A DNA stretch of 64,000 bases from CAYGTO01 sp964352815 (GTDB lineage: Bacteria > Pseudomonadota > Alphaproteobacteria > Rickettsiales > UBA3002): NCBI GenBank assembly GCA_964352815.1, contig CAYGTO010000003.1:124001-188000 (forward strand), written 5' to 3'. Under the pieces are notes generated by a model that made no database searches, was not told where the DNA came from, and saw only the letters and a list, made by a program, of their open reading frames with translations. This document shows, one piece after another, positions 8,067 to 17,730 of this stretch (position 1 is its first letter; every line of letters starts with the position of its first letter). The translations under genes and the position numbers were made by a program.

Positions 8067-8507
8067 ATGCGTGTGGAAGGCCCAAGTAGTGGGGCAAAAG
8101 TCGACAAGAAAAAGCTAAAGAAGTCAGCGGCTTCCGGCTTCGGCGCAGCGCTTGATGAGGCCGCAGGGGCCAGCGATAGTGTAGCGACACACTCAACGGA
8201 TGCACTTGCCCAAACGCACGCCGTTGATGGTCTGCTGAGCCTTCAGGAAGTTGAAGGAGATGCCCAAGGCCGCAAAGCCGCATACCATCAAGGCATGAAT
8301 ACGTTAGACGCGCTCGATGAGCTACGCATGGGCCTTCTTTTAGGAACGATCCCATCATCCCTATTGGGGCGCATTCAATCGAACGTGATCCACCAAAAGC
8401 AGATCACTACAGACCCGAAAATGCGTGCGCTGCTGGATGATATCGAGCTTCGCGCCGCAGTAGAAATCGCTAAGATTGAGATGTCTCGTCCGGAGAGCCA
8501 TTTATGA
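8067..8507 (+). CDS. fliX: Flagellar assembly regulator FliX
   Basis: 146 aa. FliX in Caulobacter links completion of early flagellar structures to FlbD/sigma-54-dependent late transcription. Conserved C-terminal half: DGLLSLQEV.., ALDELRMGLLLGTIP, then DPKMRALLDDIELRAAVE IAK at the end. The N-terminal ~45 residues are Lys/Ala/Ser-rich and poorly conserved, as in the family. Start at 8067: AAGGAA lies 6-11 nt upstream; a TTG at 8028 gives only a longer ORF. Overlaps the downstream HTH gene by 4 nt (ATGA). Confidence 0.85.
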   Translation: MRVEGPSSGAKVDKKKLKKSAASGFGAALDEAAGASDSVATHSTDALAQTHAVDGLLSLQEVEGDAQGRKAAYHQGMNTLDALDELRMGLLLGTIPSSLLGRIQSNVIHQKQITTDPKMRALLDDIELRAAVEIAKIEMSRPESHL

Positions 8508-8917
8508 AATTCATGCTCAACGGCAAACTCTGCTTAAAATCCAGAGACTTACTCAAATGGAACATCCAAGATTTATCGCAGCATTCCGGGGTTCCGACCA
8601 ACCTGATCGATAAGTTTGAGAAAGGACGCCAAAACCTCCGACGCAATGAGAATATGCAGCTCAAAGAGACGTTTGAAGATAATGGCATCCATTTCCCATC
8701 ACCAACGGAAGCCTATCTTTCGGATGAAAAGAAGAAGCACTATGCAAAACGCGAGGTATATGGCCCGCCCACCTATGACCAACTTCTGTCGGCAAAAGCG
8801 GCGAGCAAGGATGTGCTAGAGCGGATTAAAGCTAAGAAACAGCTTCAGAAATTCCGCACCCCCAGTTCACGCTATGCCTCCTCTTCAGCTGCAAATACTA
8901 GCGACACATCAGGATAA
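8504..8917 (+). CDS. XRE-family HTH protein, co-transcribed with fliX
   Basis: 137 aa. An N-terminal helix-turn-helix (~residues 8-58) follows the XRE-like alphaproteobacterial pattern: SRDLLKWNIQDLSQHSGV, then LIDKFEKG, then ETFEDNGIHF. The remaining ~75 residues are charged, Lys-rich and probably disordered. Its ATG overlaps the fliX stop, so the two are translationally coupled. A DNA-binding role, possibly in flagellar gene control, is inferred; no target is visible. Confidence 0.7.
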   Translation: MKFMLNGKLCLKSRDLLKWNIQDLSQHSGVPTNLIDKFEKGRQNLRRNENMQLKETFEDNGIHFPSPTEAYLSDEKKKHYAKREVYGPPTYDQLLSAKAASKDVLERIKAKKQLQKFRTPSSRYASSSAANTSDTSG

Positions 8918-9001
8918 GGTGAGAAAAACCGCATTATGTCTTGATCAGTATGCCGGGATCGGCTATTTGCCTTATATTTAAACCATGCGGAGCACGAGCA
9001 A

Positions 9002-9421
9002 ATGGCAGTTAAACTTCCAAAGGGATATAAGCCCACAGCAAAAGAAGAATACATGAATGATAAGCAGCTAGAATATTTTCGTTTAAAGCTGCGTGATTGG
9101 CGTAAAGAATTGCTCGCAGAGTCGCAAGAAACCATGGAAAACCTTCGTGAAGAGAACTGGCACGAGGCAGACATTGCCGACCGTGCATCCATTGAAACTG
9201 AAGCTGGCGTTGAGCTACGCACGCGCAACCGCTACCTGAAACTGGTGAACAAAATTGATGCCGCATTGCGCCGCATTGATACGGGTGAGTATGGGTTCTG
9301 CGAGGAAACGGGTGAGCCTATTGGTCTGAAACGTCTCGAAGCGCGCCCGGTCGCAACCTTGTGCATTGAGGCCCAAGAACGCCATGAAAAGATTGAAAAA
9401 CAATATGTTGACGAAGATTAG
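9002..9421 (+). CDS. dksA: RNA polymerase-binding transcription factor DksA
   Basis: 139 aa. DksA enters the RNA polymerase secondary channel and works with ppGpp. A coiled coil is at ~15-95 with an acidic tip (ADIADRASIETEAG). The zinc-finger region reads GFCEETGEPIGLKRLEARP..LCIEAQERHE: only one Cys of each CxxC pair remains, as in many alphaproteobacterial DksA proteins, so it may bind zinc weakly or not at all. It follows the fliX block, matching alphaproteobacterial synteny. Confidence 0.95.
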   Translation: MAVKLPKGYKPTAKEEYMNDKQLEYFRLKLRDWRKELLAESQETMENLREENWHEADIADRASIETEAGVELRTRNRYLKLVNKIDAALRRIDTGEYGFCEETGEPIGLKRLEARPVATLCIEAQERHEKIEKQYVDED

Positions 9422-9534
9422 ACTCTTTCTAATCTTCTAAGACATCGGTGGCATTCTCCCTATAATTAAGCCTTTATTTACGCCCTTTTGCTATCCTGAT
9501 GCGTAGTAATAATACAATCAGGGTAGGCAAGCGT

Positions 9535-9858
9535 ATGGACAGTGATGTGGCATCACTTCGTGATTTGACGTCAGGATATGAGTATCTGACGGATGTTTCA
9601 CGTCTAGATCAACTTGCCGCTGTCATCGCCGCGCTTGCTGAGCCCGGCATGGACCCCGCAGACGCGTTGAGCTATTTTGACAAGTTTGTATCCAGCGCAT
9701 CCAACGCAGAACATGCCCCGATTAAGGAACAAATGCATGCCCTTGGCTTTTATTCATACGATCATTTTGTTGACGCGCTTACTCCGCTCATTGCACATCA
9801 TGGACGCCAGCTATGGGAAAAAGGGATCTTGTCACGCCCCCTTACCACCTGCCACTAA
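9535..9858 (+). CDS. Hypothetical protein
   Basis: 107 aa, not recognised. The start at 9535 is supported by AGGGTAGG ~7 nt upstream; an ATG at 9499 would add 12 residues. Predicted mainly helical and soluble: LDQLAAVIAALAEPGMDPADALSYFDKFV, then a His-rich C-terminal part. It lies between dksA and the peptidoglycan-binding-domain gene in the same direction, with separate spacing. Confidence 0.6.
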   Translation: MDSDVASLRDLTSGYEYLTDVSRLDQLAAVIAALAEPGMDPADALSYFDKFVSSASNAEHAPIKEQMHALGFYSYDHFVDALTPLIAHHGRQLWEKGILSRPLTTCH

Positions 9859-9936
9859 CCACTCTCCACATGCGCCCGTAAGCATCTTGCGAGAAACCCG
9901 CATTCGCGCTACACTGTGCCAACTGTTAGGAGCTCT

Positions 9937-11094
9937 ATGACGCAGCATCTTCCGAATAGTCTGACCCTACGTGGCGGCGACATTGGCGACTATGTCGAGC
10001 TGGTCCAAAGACGCTTGGTTGAACTCAGCCTGTTTGAAGAGGGCAATATCAGCGGCGAGTATGATGAAGCGACGGGCTCCGCCATTCGCCATTTCCAAAC
10101 ATTGAATAATCTTGAAGTCGATGGCGTGACTGGCCCGAGCACTGCGCGCGCGCTCAAACTCACAAAAGACGAGACGGCCTCTGCGCCAGTGGATGAAGAA
10201 AAGAAGGAAGCTGCACAGGCGGCAGAAGCATCGGAGCGTGAATTACTCGCGAAACAAGAAGCCGAAGCCCGCCTTGCTGAACAAGCAGCACGCGAAGAGG
10301 CTCTTGCCGCGGAGACGACACAAGCACACCCAGACCCCCTCGAAATGATCGAGCCTGAAGCGGCAGCGCAAGAAGCCGACCTTGAAGCACGCCCATCGGT
10401 TCCCACGCCACCACCGAATCCATTTGCGAGCAAAGATAAGGATGTGTATCGCGAGATGAAGGAAGGCATGGACCGCCAGGAGTTCATGGATGACACGTTG
10501 CAAGCATCAACGGATGCCCCAACCCAAAACGCGGACGCAGTGCCAGAAAAACCGGCTGAGTCAAAACAGGTTGCAGCCGAGGCGGCGCATGATAAGGCCG
10601 GTGCTGAGATGCGCCGCAATATGCTAGAACAGCAAGAGGTCGCAGCTACTCCCGAGAAACCTATTGACGTTGCTGCCGTGCCGAAAGAGGTGCCAAAGGA
10701 AGCGGCACCCCAAGCAAATGATAAAGAGATGCGCCAGGCGATAGAGGATCAGACCGAAGCGATGAAAGAAACGGCCGCCAGCCCGCCTGTCCCGCCGTCA
10801 CGCGATGCGCAAGCGGCAGAGCAAAGCCAAGCACAAGCTGATCAGAAAGCAAATGTGATGGAACGCGCGGGCGGGGCCAAGCCGATCATTATTGATGCCG
10901 CAGTATTTGAACGCGTGGCGCAGCAAATCGAAGCGAAGCTCGAGCCAGAGACTGTCAAAGAAGTCAAAGCAACGGGCAAACAAATGGCGCAAGCCGGTGT
11001 CAGCGAAGCGGTGCTCGATCGCGAAGACCTCACGCGCACTGTCAACACGCCAGCAGTTGAGCGTGGTACGGATCAGCAGATGGAAATCGGCTAA
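9937..11094 (+). CDS. Peptidoglycan-binding-like domain protein with long Ala/Glu-rich region
   Basis: 385 aa. Residues ~10-70 form a PG_binding_1 domain (LRGGDIGDYVELVQRRL.., YDEATGSAIRHFQ, DGVTGPSTARAL). The next ~300 residues are Ala/Glu/Pro-rich, low-complexity and probably helical or disordered. No signal peptide or membrane segment is visible. AGGAG lies 5 nt before the ATG at 9937; an upstream GTG start would overlap it. Its stop overlaps the convergent prmA stop by 4 nt. Role unknown; it may tether to the wall if exported by a non-classical route. Confidence 0.7.
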   Translation: MTQHLPNSLTLRGGDIGDYVELVQRRLVELSLFEEGNISGEYDEATGSAIRHFQTLNNLEVDGVTGPSTARALKLTKDETASAPVDEEKKEAAQAAEASERELLAKQEAEARLAEQAAREEALAAETTQAHPDPLEMIEPEAAAQEADLEARPSVPTPPPNPFASKDKDVYREMKEGMDRQEFMDDTLQASTDAPTQNADAVPEKPAESKQVAAEAAHDKAGAEMRRNMLEQQEVAATPEKPIDVAAVPKEVPKEAAPQANDKEMRQAIEDQTEAMKETAASPPVPPSRDAQAAEQSQAQADQKANVMERAGGAKPIIIDAAVFERVAQQIEAKLEPETVKEVKATGKQMAQAGVSEAVLDREDLTRTVNTPAVERGTDQQMEIG

Positions 11095-11966
11095 TCTTTT
11101 CTCAGCAGCTCTGCGATCCAGCCCTCATGCGTTACCGTTTCTATCGAGCCCATGCCATGCGCATGGTATGATGCGAACACGGCGTCACGCTGCACTTCGG
11201 TAAACCCAGACAGTATAGCATAGCCACCCGTATCCAATGATGCGACGATTTCTTCCGCCATCGCAATCAACGGATTGGCCAGAATATTGGCGATAACCAC
11301 ACGGTACGGGCTCTGCCCATGCACTTCTGGATGGGCAATACTGCCATGCACTGAAGTGATGCGCTTGCATTGGTTGATTACGATATTGTCTTGCGTCACC
11401 TCAACGGCGATGCGATCACTGTCTGCCGCTACTGTCCCACCGCCCCAGCGTTTTTCATAAGCAATCGCTAGAATGCCGGTACCGCAGCCGAGATCAAGTG
11501 CCGCAGAGCCCTGGACCTCTTCTGGTAATGCTGCGATCAAACGCAAACATCCCGCCGTCGTCGCATGTTCTCCCGTGCCGAACGCTGCTCCCGCATCCAT
11601 CGTGATCAGCACACGCCCATCCGGCACCTCTCCCGCATGGCTACTGCTTCGAACATAAAAGGGCGGCACATCAATAGGCTGAAACGACGCTTGGGCAAGC
11701 GCTGCCCAGTCTTGCGGCTCCACGGCACTGACAGTTGCGTCTGCAATGGTATAGCCCGCATATCGCAGACGGTCGAGCCGCTCATGAATCGGCGGAAGGT
11801 TTTCTTGGTCCACATAGAGCGATAGCGTGTTGCTCTCATGGTGATAGCGCTGCGCAAGACACAGGTCTTCGGTCGCGGTCTGTACCAACATCGCGCTTTC
11901 CTTGCCGCACTTCATCACCATTGCATGGAGCGCTTCAGGCTGAGCGAACACGTTCATCTCATTCAT
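11091..11966 (-). CDS. prmA: Ribosomal protein L11 methyltransferase
   Basis: 291 aa. SAM-dependent trimethylation of L11. Motifs: AFGTGEHATT (substrate/SAM gate), LDLGCGTGILAIA (SAM motif I), VIANILANPL (catalytic-loop NxxxxPL). Length is typical. Start at 11966: GAGG lies 8 nt upstream and the ATG overlaps the ligA stop (ATGA), indicating coupling; the longer ORF would run into ligA. Confidence 0.95.
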   Translation of the reverse strand: MNEMNVFAQPEALHAMVMKCGKESAMLVQTATEDLCLAQRYHHESNTLSLYVDQENLPPIHERLDRLRYAGYTIADATVSAVEPQDWAALAQASFQPIDVPPFYVRSSSHAGEVPDGRVLITMDAGAAFGTGEHATTAGCLRLIAALPEEVQGSAALDLGCGTGILAIAYEKRWGGGTVAADSDRIAVEVTQDNIVINQCKRITSVHGSIAHPEVHGQSPYRVVIANILANPLIAMAEEIVASLDTGGYAILSGFTEVQRDAVFASYHAHGMGSIETVTHEGWIAELLRKD

Positions 11967-14068
11967 GAGGCATCCTCGCTCAAACGGCGCCATGCATCTT
12001 CAGACAGAATGGCAACACCCAGCTCTTCTGCTTTTTTGCGCTTCGAACCCGCTGCTTCACCGGCCACCACATAATCGGTTTTTTTCGATACACTGCCCGA
12101 GACTTTCATGCCTAACCGCTCCGCCTGCGCCTTCGCTTCACTACGACTCATCTGCGTAAGCGTGCCTGTGAAAACAATGGTTTTACCGGCCAGTGCAGAA
12201 TCACTCGCCACCTGCTCAGCCGCCTTAACCGTTATATGTTCTAGTAATGCGGCGATCAGCGTTTGATTATGCTGCGATGCAAAGAACTGAATCAGCGCTT
12301 CAGCTACCTTGCTGCCAATGCCATCAATATCAAGAAGCCCTTCATAAGCTTCTGAAGACTCACCTTCACTAATGATGGCATTCATCGCATTCTGGAAGTC
12401 ACTAAATGCATGATAATGCTGCGCGATTAATTTTGCATTCTCTTGGCCGATATGGCGAATCCCCAGCGCATACAAAAACCGTGCGAAACCAATGTGACGC
12501 CGCTCATCAATGGCTGAAAACAAATTCTCCGCTGACTTTGTGCCCCAACCTTCTTTGGCATGCAGTGGCGTCAAACTCTTACGCTCACTTTCTTGCAGCG
12601 TAAAAATATCGACCGGTGAGTGGATGCGCCCTTCCTGCCAGAAGGTGTGAATCTGCTTTTCTCCGAGCCCATTAATGTCAAATGCTTGACGCGAAACAAA
12701 ATGCTTCAGTCGCTCGACAAGCTGTGCATCGCACTGAAGGCCGCCGATACAGCGACGCACCGCCTCACCTTCTTCACGAATTGCATTACTCTGACAAATC
12801 GGGCACTCTTTTGGGAATGAAAATGCTGCAGCATCTTTAGGACGCTTTGCAACATCCACAGACACGACTTGTGGGATCACATCGCCTGCCCGTTGAATCA
12901 CAACCGTATCTCCAACGCGAATATCTTTGCGCTGGATTTCATCTTCATTATGCAATGTCGCATTCGACACTACCACCCCGCCGACAGTGACCGGCGTTAG
13001 CCGTGCGACGGGCGTCAATGCACCTGTGCGTCCCACCTGAATATCAATGGCCTCAACAACCGTGCGCGCCTGTTCGGCTGGAAATTTATGGGCAATCGCC
13101 CAGCGCGGTGCACGAGCCACTTGGCCTAGCCGCTCTTGTAACGCTAAGTCATTGACCTTATAAACAAGCCCATCAATATCGTAAGAAAGATCAGCTCGCT
13201 TTGCTTGCATTCCCTCGTAATACACCATGATCGCTTCCGCCGAGTCGCAGAGTTGATGAAGCGGGTTGACCGCACACCCCCATGCGGCAAACTGATTCAC
13301 CATCGCCTCTTGTGTTGCAGCCAATGCAGCACTCACGTCACCCACTGCATAAACGAAACATGACAGTTTGCGCTGTGCTGTGATCGACGCATCGAGCTGG
13401 CGGAGCGAGCCTGCTGCTGCATTACGCGGGTTGGCAAAGGGCTTCTTCTCTGCTGCTTCTTGTGCAGCATTAAGCGCAAGAAAGTCATGCTTATCCATAT
13501 ACACTTCGCCGCGCAATTCGACCACATCCGGCGCGTCACCTGTCAGCCGGTCCGGAATGCCTTGCACATGACGAATATTCTCTGTGATATCCTCACCTGC
13601 CGCCCCGTCACCGCGCGTTGCTGCACTTACTAAAGCACCTTTTTCATATCGGGCCGAGAACGATAATCCATCAATTTTAGGTTCCGCAAACAATGTCAGC
13701 GGCGCCTCTTCGGACAGCTGAAGAAAGCGTTTTGTGCGCGCGATGAAATCTGCAACATCTTCTTCACTAAACGCATTCGCGAGCGATAGCATTGGTACCG
13801 CATGGGTAACTTTAGAAAAAGCCGATGATGATGACGCCCCCACTTTCTGAGTCGGACTCTCAGCCGTTACTAGCTCTGGGAATTGTGCTTCAATCGTTTC
13901 AAGCGATTGGCGAAGCATATCATACTCCGCATCTGAAATTTCAGGATCATCCTCTGCATAATACCGTTGGTCATGATGCTGAATCAACGCACCTAGTCGC
14001 TCATGTTCGCGGCGCGCATCATCCGCGTTCATCAGCCCCGCCTCCATCGCGCTCAGCGGCTTATTCAT
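11963..14068 (-). CDS. ligA: NAD-dependent DNA ligase
   Basis: 701 aa. Seals nicks using NAD+. The adenylation motif is EPKIDGLS with catalytic K131. ATRGDG and the OB-fold follow, then a four-Cys zinc site (CPIC..C..C), HhH repeats and a C-terminal BRCT domain (LAGKTIVFTGTL..). Full length. Overlaps recN by 8 nt upstream and prmA downstream; this recN-ligA order after the dcw cluster is usual in alphaproteobacteria. Confidence 0.98.
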   Translation of the reverse strand: MNKPLSAMEAGLMNADDARREHERLGALIQHHDQRYYAEDDPEISDAEYDMLRQSLETIEAQFPELVTAESPTQKVGASSSSAFSKVTHAVPMLSLANAFSEEDVADFIARTKRFLQLSEEAPLTLFAEPKIDGLSFSARYEKGALVSAATRGDGAAGEDITENIRHVQGIPDRLTGDAPDVVELRGEVYMDKHDFLALNAAQEAAEKKPFANPRNAAAGSLRQLDASITAQRKLSCFVYAVGDVSAALAATQEAMVNQFAAWGCAVNPLHQLCDSAEAIMVYYEGMQAKRADLSYDIDGLVYKVNDLALQERLGQVARAPRWAIAHKFPAEQARTVVEAIDIQVGRTGALTPVARLTPVTVGGVVVSNATLHNEDEIQRKDIRVGDTVVIQRAGDVIPQVVSVDVAKRPKDAAAFSFPKECPICQSNAIREEGEAVRRCIGGLQCDAQLVERLKHFVSRQAFDINGLGEKQIHTFWQEGRIHSPVDIFTLQESERKSLTPLHAKEGWGTKSAENLFSAIDERRHIGFARFLYALGIRHIGQENAKLIAQHYHAFSDFQNAMNAIISEGESSEAYEGLLDIDGIGSKVAEALIQFFASQHNQTLIAALLEHITVKAAEQVASDSALAGKTIVFTGTLTQMSRSEAKAQAERLGMKVSGSVSKKTDYVVAGEAAGSKRKKAEELGVAILSEDAWRRLSEDAS

Positions 14069-15731
14069 CCGCGCTCGCCAATAACTTTTCTGCTGCCGCG
14101 CGGGCTTCGTCCGTCACATCTTTTGCAGCTAACATACGCGCAATTTCTTCGCGGCGTTCGTCTGTGGCAAGCTCCTTAACATAGGTAAAGGTCTTACCAC
14201 GACTATCCTTCTTACTGATATGAAAATGCTGCGATCCACGTGCGGCAACTTGCGGCAAGTGCGTTACCACCAATACTTGTGACATTTCGCCAAGCTGGGC
14301 GAGGCGCGCACCAATAGCATCCGCCACCGCACCACCAGTCCCTGTATCGATTTCATCAAACACCATTGTCCCGCGCGAACGCACGCCTGAGAGTACGACT
14401 TTAAGGGCCAACATAAAGCGTGACAATTCTCCTCCCGATGCAATCTCATGAATCGGTTGCAGCGGATTACCCGGGTTCGTTGACGCAACAAACGTAATCG
14501 CATCCTTACCATAGCGTGACCACTGGGTTTCCTCAAGCACACCCATTTGCACACGGAATTGTGTTTTCTGCATTTTCAGCGGCGCCAGCTCTTGCAGCAA
14601 GGCTTTCTCAAGGCGTTGCCCTGCATGCTTACGCGCGACACTCAGCGCATCGGCCTGCATTTCATACTGTTCTTTGGCTTCACGAATTTCGGTTTTTAGG
14701 GCCGCACAATCATTCTCACTACCCGACAGTGCCATCAACGCCTGTTCCGTCTGCGTCAAAAGATCTGGCAATTCATCACATCCCACCTGATATTTCCGCG
14801 CCGCTGCCTTGAGCGCAAACAATCGCTCTTCCGTTGTTTCAAGCGTCGCTTCGTCATAGTAATATTGATCGCTCAACGCATGGAGCTGATTTTGTGCATT
14901 CTGAAGCTGCACCATCGCTTGCTCAAGATACTCTATCACCGGCTCAAGCGCGGGGCCGTCTTCCGCTTGTCCGCGCAGTAAATATTTTTGCAGTGATGCG
15001 ATCTGCATCTCGACGCCGGTTTCTTCTTCAATCATCGCCATTGCATCATGCAGCTTTTGCGCATGTTTTTCCGCCTGAAGCATGCGTGTACGAATTTCTG
15101 CTAGCTCCTCTTCTTCTCCCGCTTGCGGCATTAAATCCGAAAGCTCTTTCGCCGTATGCTCCAGTAGCTCCTGCTTCTCACGCGCTGCCTGAATCGAGGC
15201 TTCAAGCTCCTGAAGTTGTTTCTCCGCATGCTTCCACCGGTCATAGGCTTCGGACACGTAATGCTGCTCTTGTTCCAAGTTTCCATACGCATCCAGAACG
15301 TCACGATGGTTTGACACTTGCATCAAATCACGCTGCTGATGTTGGCCATGCACTTCCACCAACGCATCTCCGAGCGTACGCAGTGTGCTTAGGCTCGCTG
15401 GCTGATCATTGATGAAACAACGCCCCTTACCGTTCGCCCCTAACGCGCGGCGGAGCACTAAACTGTCATACACTTCGAAGCCTAGCGTCTCGAGTTGCTG
15501 CGTAATCGCGCTGTTACCAAGAATGTCAAACTCGGCAGTGACCGTTGCTTGGGATTCGCCATGGCGCACTAATTTACTATCGGCGCGATTGCCGAGAACT
15601 AAGCCCAGCGCATCAAGCAGAATTGATTTTCCCGCACCCGTCTCGCCGGAGAGGACGCAAAGCCCTTGCGAAAAATGAATGTCGCAACTCTCAATCAGTG
15701 CAACATTGCGGATGGCTAAATGAAGTAGCAT
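14061..15731 (-). CDS. recN: DNA repair protein RecN
   Basis: 556 aa. SMC-like ATPase for double-strand-break repair. Walker A is GETGAGKSI (~residues 29-37), a long coiled coil spans the middle (~160-380), and SGGELSRFM and VFDEIDTGTGG give the signature and Walker B. Length is normal. It lies 9 nt after bamD and overlaps ligA. Confidence 0.97.
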   Translation of the reverse strand: MLLHLAIRNVALIESCDIHFSQGLCVLSGETGAGKSILLDALGLVLGNRADSKLVRHGESQATVTAEFDILGNSAITQQLETLGFEVYDSLVLRRALGANGKGRCFINDQPASLSTLRTLGDALVEVHGQHQQRDLMQVSNHRDVLDAYGNLEQEQHYVSEAYDRWKHAEKQLQELEASIQAAREKQELLEHTAKELSDLMPQAGEEEELAEIRTRMLQAEKHAQKLHDAMAMIEEETGVEMQIASLQKYLLRGQAEDGPALEPVIEYLEQAMVQLQNAQNQLHALSDQYYYDEATLETTEERLFALKAAARKYQVGCDELPDLLTQTEQALMALSGSENDCAALKTEIREAKEQYEMQADALSVARKHAGQRLEKALLQELAPLKMQKTQFRVQMGVLEETQWSRYGKDAITFVASTNPGNPLQPIHEIASGGELSRFMLALKVVLSGVRSRGTMVFDEIDTGTGGAVADAIGARLAQLGEMSQVLVVTHLPQVAARGSQHFHISKKDSRGKTFTYVKELATDERREEIARMLAAKDVTDEARAAAEKLLASADE

Positions 15732-15740
15732 GTCTCTTCC

Positions 15741-16574
15741 CTAAAAAATCGCATACCAGGAGTCATCGTCTGCCGCGCGTTCTGCGACCGGCTCTCCTTT
15801 AAGTAGCTTATAGCTAAATCGATACCATTTGCTTCCGGGATAGTTATACCCGAGTACCGCCGCATATTTTTCTGCTTCATCCGGTAGGCCTAAAATCGTA
15901 TAAGTTTCGACTAAGCGGTGAAGCGCTTCTGGGATATGGCTAGTGGTTTGATAGCCTTCCGCGACCGAACGGAATCGACCAATCGCCGCCACATATTCTT
16001 GGCGCTGAAGATAATAACGACCAATTTCCATTTCCTTTCCCGCCAAGTGATCTTCTGTCAGATCCAGCTTGAGCTGCGCATCTTGCGCATATTCTGAGTT
16101 CGGATAACGCGCAACCACTTCCCGCAACGCCTGACGCGCTTGAGAGGTTATGCCTTGGTCACGCCCAACATCGGTAATTTGGTCATAATAAGATAAGGCG
16201 CGTAGGTAATATGCATAAGGTGCGCTTCTTCCGGTAGGGTGCAATTTGACGTAACGCTCCGAGATCAATACCGCCTCTTCATATTCTTGGCCACGGTATG
16301 CAGAATAGGCCGCCATAATTTGTGCACGCGAGGCGAGCGGTGAATAAGGATATTGCTGCTCGACTTCTTCGAACGCCTTAATTGCGCTTTTATAACTTCC
16401 ACCCGAGAACAAAAGCTGCGCTTCTTGGTAGAGCTCTTTCGCAGATTGATTGGACGAAGACGCCTCTTGCTGTTCTACCTCACCGCCACAGCCCGTTAGC
16501 CAAAGAAGCGCTATGCCACAGCAAAGAATGATAAGGACGCGCGTTGCCCAAGGAATCATGACCATAATGATCAT
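15741..16574 (-). CDS. bamD: Outer-membrane assembly lipoprotein BamD
   Basis: 277 aa. Essential BAM-complex lipoprotein for beta-barrel insertion. N-terminal signal with lipobox LTGC (Cys ~29). Five TPR-like repeats follow: AKELYQEAQLLFSGGSYKSA, YSPLASRAQIMAAY, the HPTGRSAPYAYY.RALSYYDQ family block, and others. Several in-frame ATGs lie close together (MIIMVMIP); the true start may be up to 5 codons later. It lies downstream of lpxC, the typical order. Confidence 0.95.
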   Translation of the reverse strand: MIIMVMIPWATRVLIILCCGIALLWLTGCGGEVEQQEASSSNQSAKELYQEAQLLFSGGSYKSAIKAFEEVEQQYPYSPLASRAQIMAAYSAYRGQEYEEAVLISERYVKLHPTGRSAPYAYYLRALSYYDQITDVGRDQGITSQARQALREVVARYPNSEYAQDAQLKLDLTEDHLAGKEMEIGRYYLQRQEYVAAIGRFRSVAEGYQTTSHIPEALHRLVETYTILGLPDEAEKYAAVLGYNYPGSKWYRFSYKLLKGEPVAERAADDDSWYAIF

Positions 16575-16668
16575 CCATGCCTGTTGATTAAGATGGTTTA
16601 AGAATTACCCATTTTGAACCGTGATGGCAAGCATCAACGGCTAGCTACTCGCTGCTATTTTATCATGT

Positions 16669-17604
16669 TTAATGGATTTGTTTGCTGATATCTGCGGGAG
16701 CAGTCATATGCGCTGGGCTGTGCAACATATGTTGCGCCACTGCGTCGCCCATCTCCTCCATCACTGCACGCATCAGCTTGTTATTGATGCCATGCCCAGG
16801 GCGAGAGGTTGTCACTGCGCCGCGCAAATGTGCACCGAGCAAGAAGTAGTCACCCAAACAATCGAGCGCTTTGTGACGCACGAATTCGTCATTAAAACGA
16901 AGCCCATCTTCATTGAGAATCTTATTTTGGCCGATCACCACCGCATTATCGAGCGATCCACCACGCGCGAGCCCCATTGAGCGAAGCTTCTGAACGTCCG
17001 TTTCAAAACCAAACGTACGCGCACGGCTCAGAAGCTGGCGGAACGTGACTTTAGAGAAATCATAAAACCCGCACTGGCGGCCAATCACCTGATGCGCAAA
17101 GTCAATCTCAACATCGAGAGTGAATCCATCATAAGGCTCAATCATGGCAAAACTGTCACCGTCGCGAACCGCGATGGTACGATCGACTTCAATCCACTGG
17201 CGTGGCGCCTCAAAGCGGCGAATCCCCGCACATTCGATCAAGAAAATAAAGGGCTCCGAGCTCCCATCCATAATCGGCACTTCCGGCCCATCAATTTCAA
17301 TCGTCACATTATCAATGCCGCAGCCCCAGAGCGCGGCCATCAAATGTTCAACCGTTGCCACCGATGTACCGAATTCGTTCGTAATCGTGGTTCCTAAGGT
17401 GGTTTCCGTCACCGCGTCATAACGCGCGGGCACGATCGCGACATTGGCCTCAACATCCGTTCGCACAAAATGGATCCCCGTGTAAGGCTCTGACGGCTTA
17501 AGCGTGATCGTCACAGGCGCACCGGTATGCACCCCAACCCCTTGGCATGAAGTGGTTTTGGTAATCGTCGTCTGGCGCTCGTTTACGTGTCCGCTGCTCA
17601 TCAC
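16669..17604 (-). CDS. lpxC: UDP-3-O-acyl-N-acetylglucosamine deacetylase
   Basis: 311 aa. Zinc enzyme for the committed step of lipid A synthesis, so the cell makes LPS. Motifs: GVGVHTG (N-terminal domain), the metal His in VEHLMAAL, DGSSEPF, and RHKALDCLGD with the second zinc His/Asp pair, then PGHGINN with the general acid-base His. A possible promoter sits 40-70 nt upstream. It lies between ftsZ and bamD. Confidence 0.97.
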   Translation of the reverse strand: MMSSGHVNERQTTITKTTSCQGVGVHTGAPVTITLKPSEPYTGIHFVRTDVEANVAIVPARYDAVTETTLGTTITNEFGTSVATVEHLMAALWGCGIDNVTIEIDGPEVPIMDGSSEPFIFLIECAGIRRFEAPRQWIEVDRTIAVRDGDSFAMIEPYDGFTLDVEIDFAHQVIGRQCGFYDFSKVTFRQLLSRARTFGFETDVQKLRSMGLARGGSLDNAVVIGQNKILNEDGLRFNDEFVRHKALDCLGDYFLLGAHLRGAVTTSRPGHGINNKLMRAVMEEMGDAVAQHMLHSPAHMTAPADISKQIH

Positions 17605-17643
17605 TCGTCACAGAATTCAATCAATTTATGTAAAATTTTACGA

Positions 17644-17672
17644 AGTATACAAAGATTTCCTGCGAAATACAA
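17644..17672 (-). promoter_or_regulatory. Probable sigma-70 promoter for lpxC
   Basis: On the minus strand, TTGTAT (17667-17672), a 17-bp spacer, TATACT (17644-17649). The start near 17637 gives a ~33-nt leader. The region is AT-rich compared with its neighbours. Confidence 0.55.
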
Positions 17673-17730
17673 TTAACTTTTTGAAAGAAAACAGTTTTTG
17701 TCTTCTTTATTGTATCAATATGGCAGTTGA

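Noticed and set aside
9990..10619. 209-aa Ser/Ala-rich minus-strand ORF
   Set aside because: Shadow of the Ala/Glu-rich protein on the plus strand.
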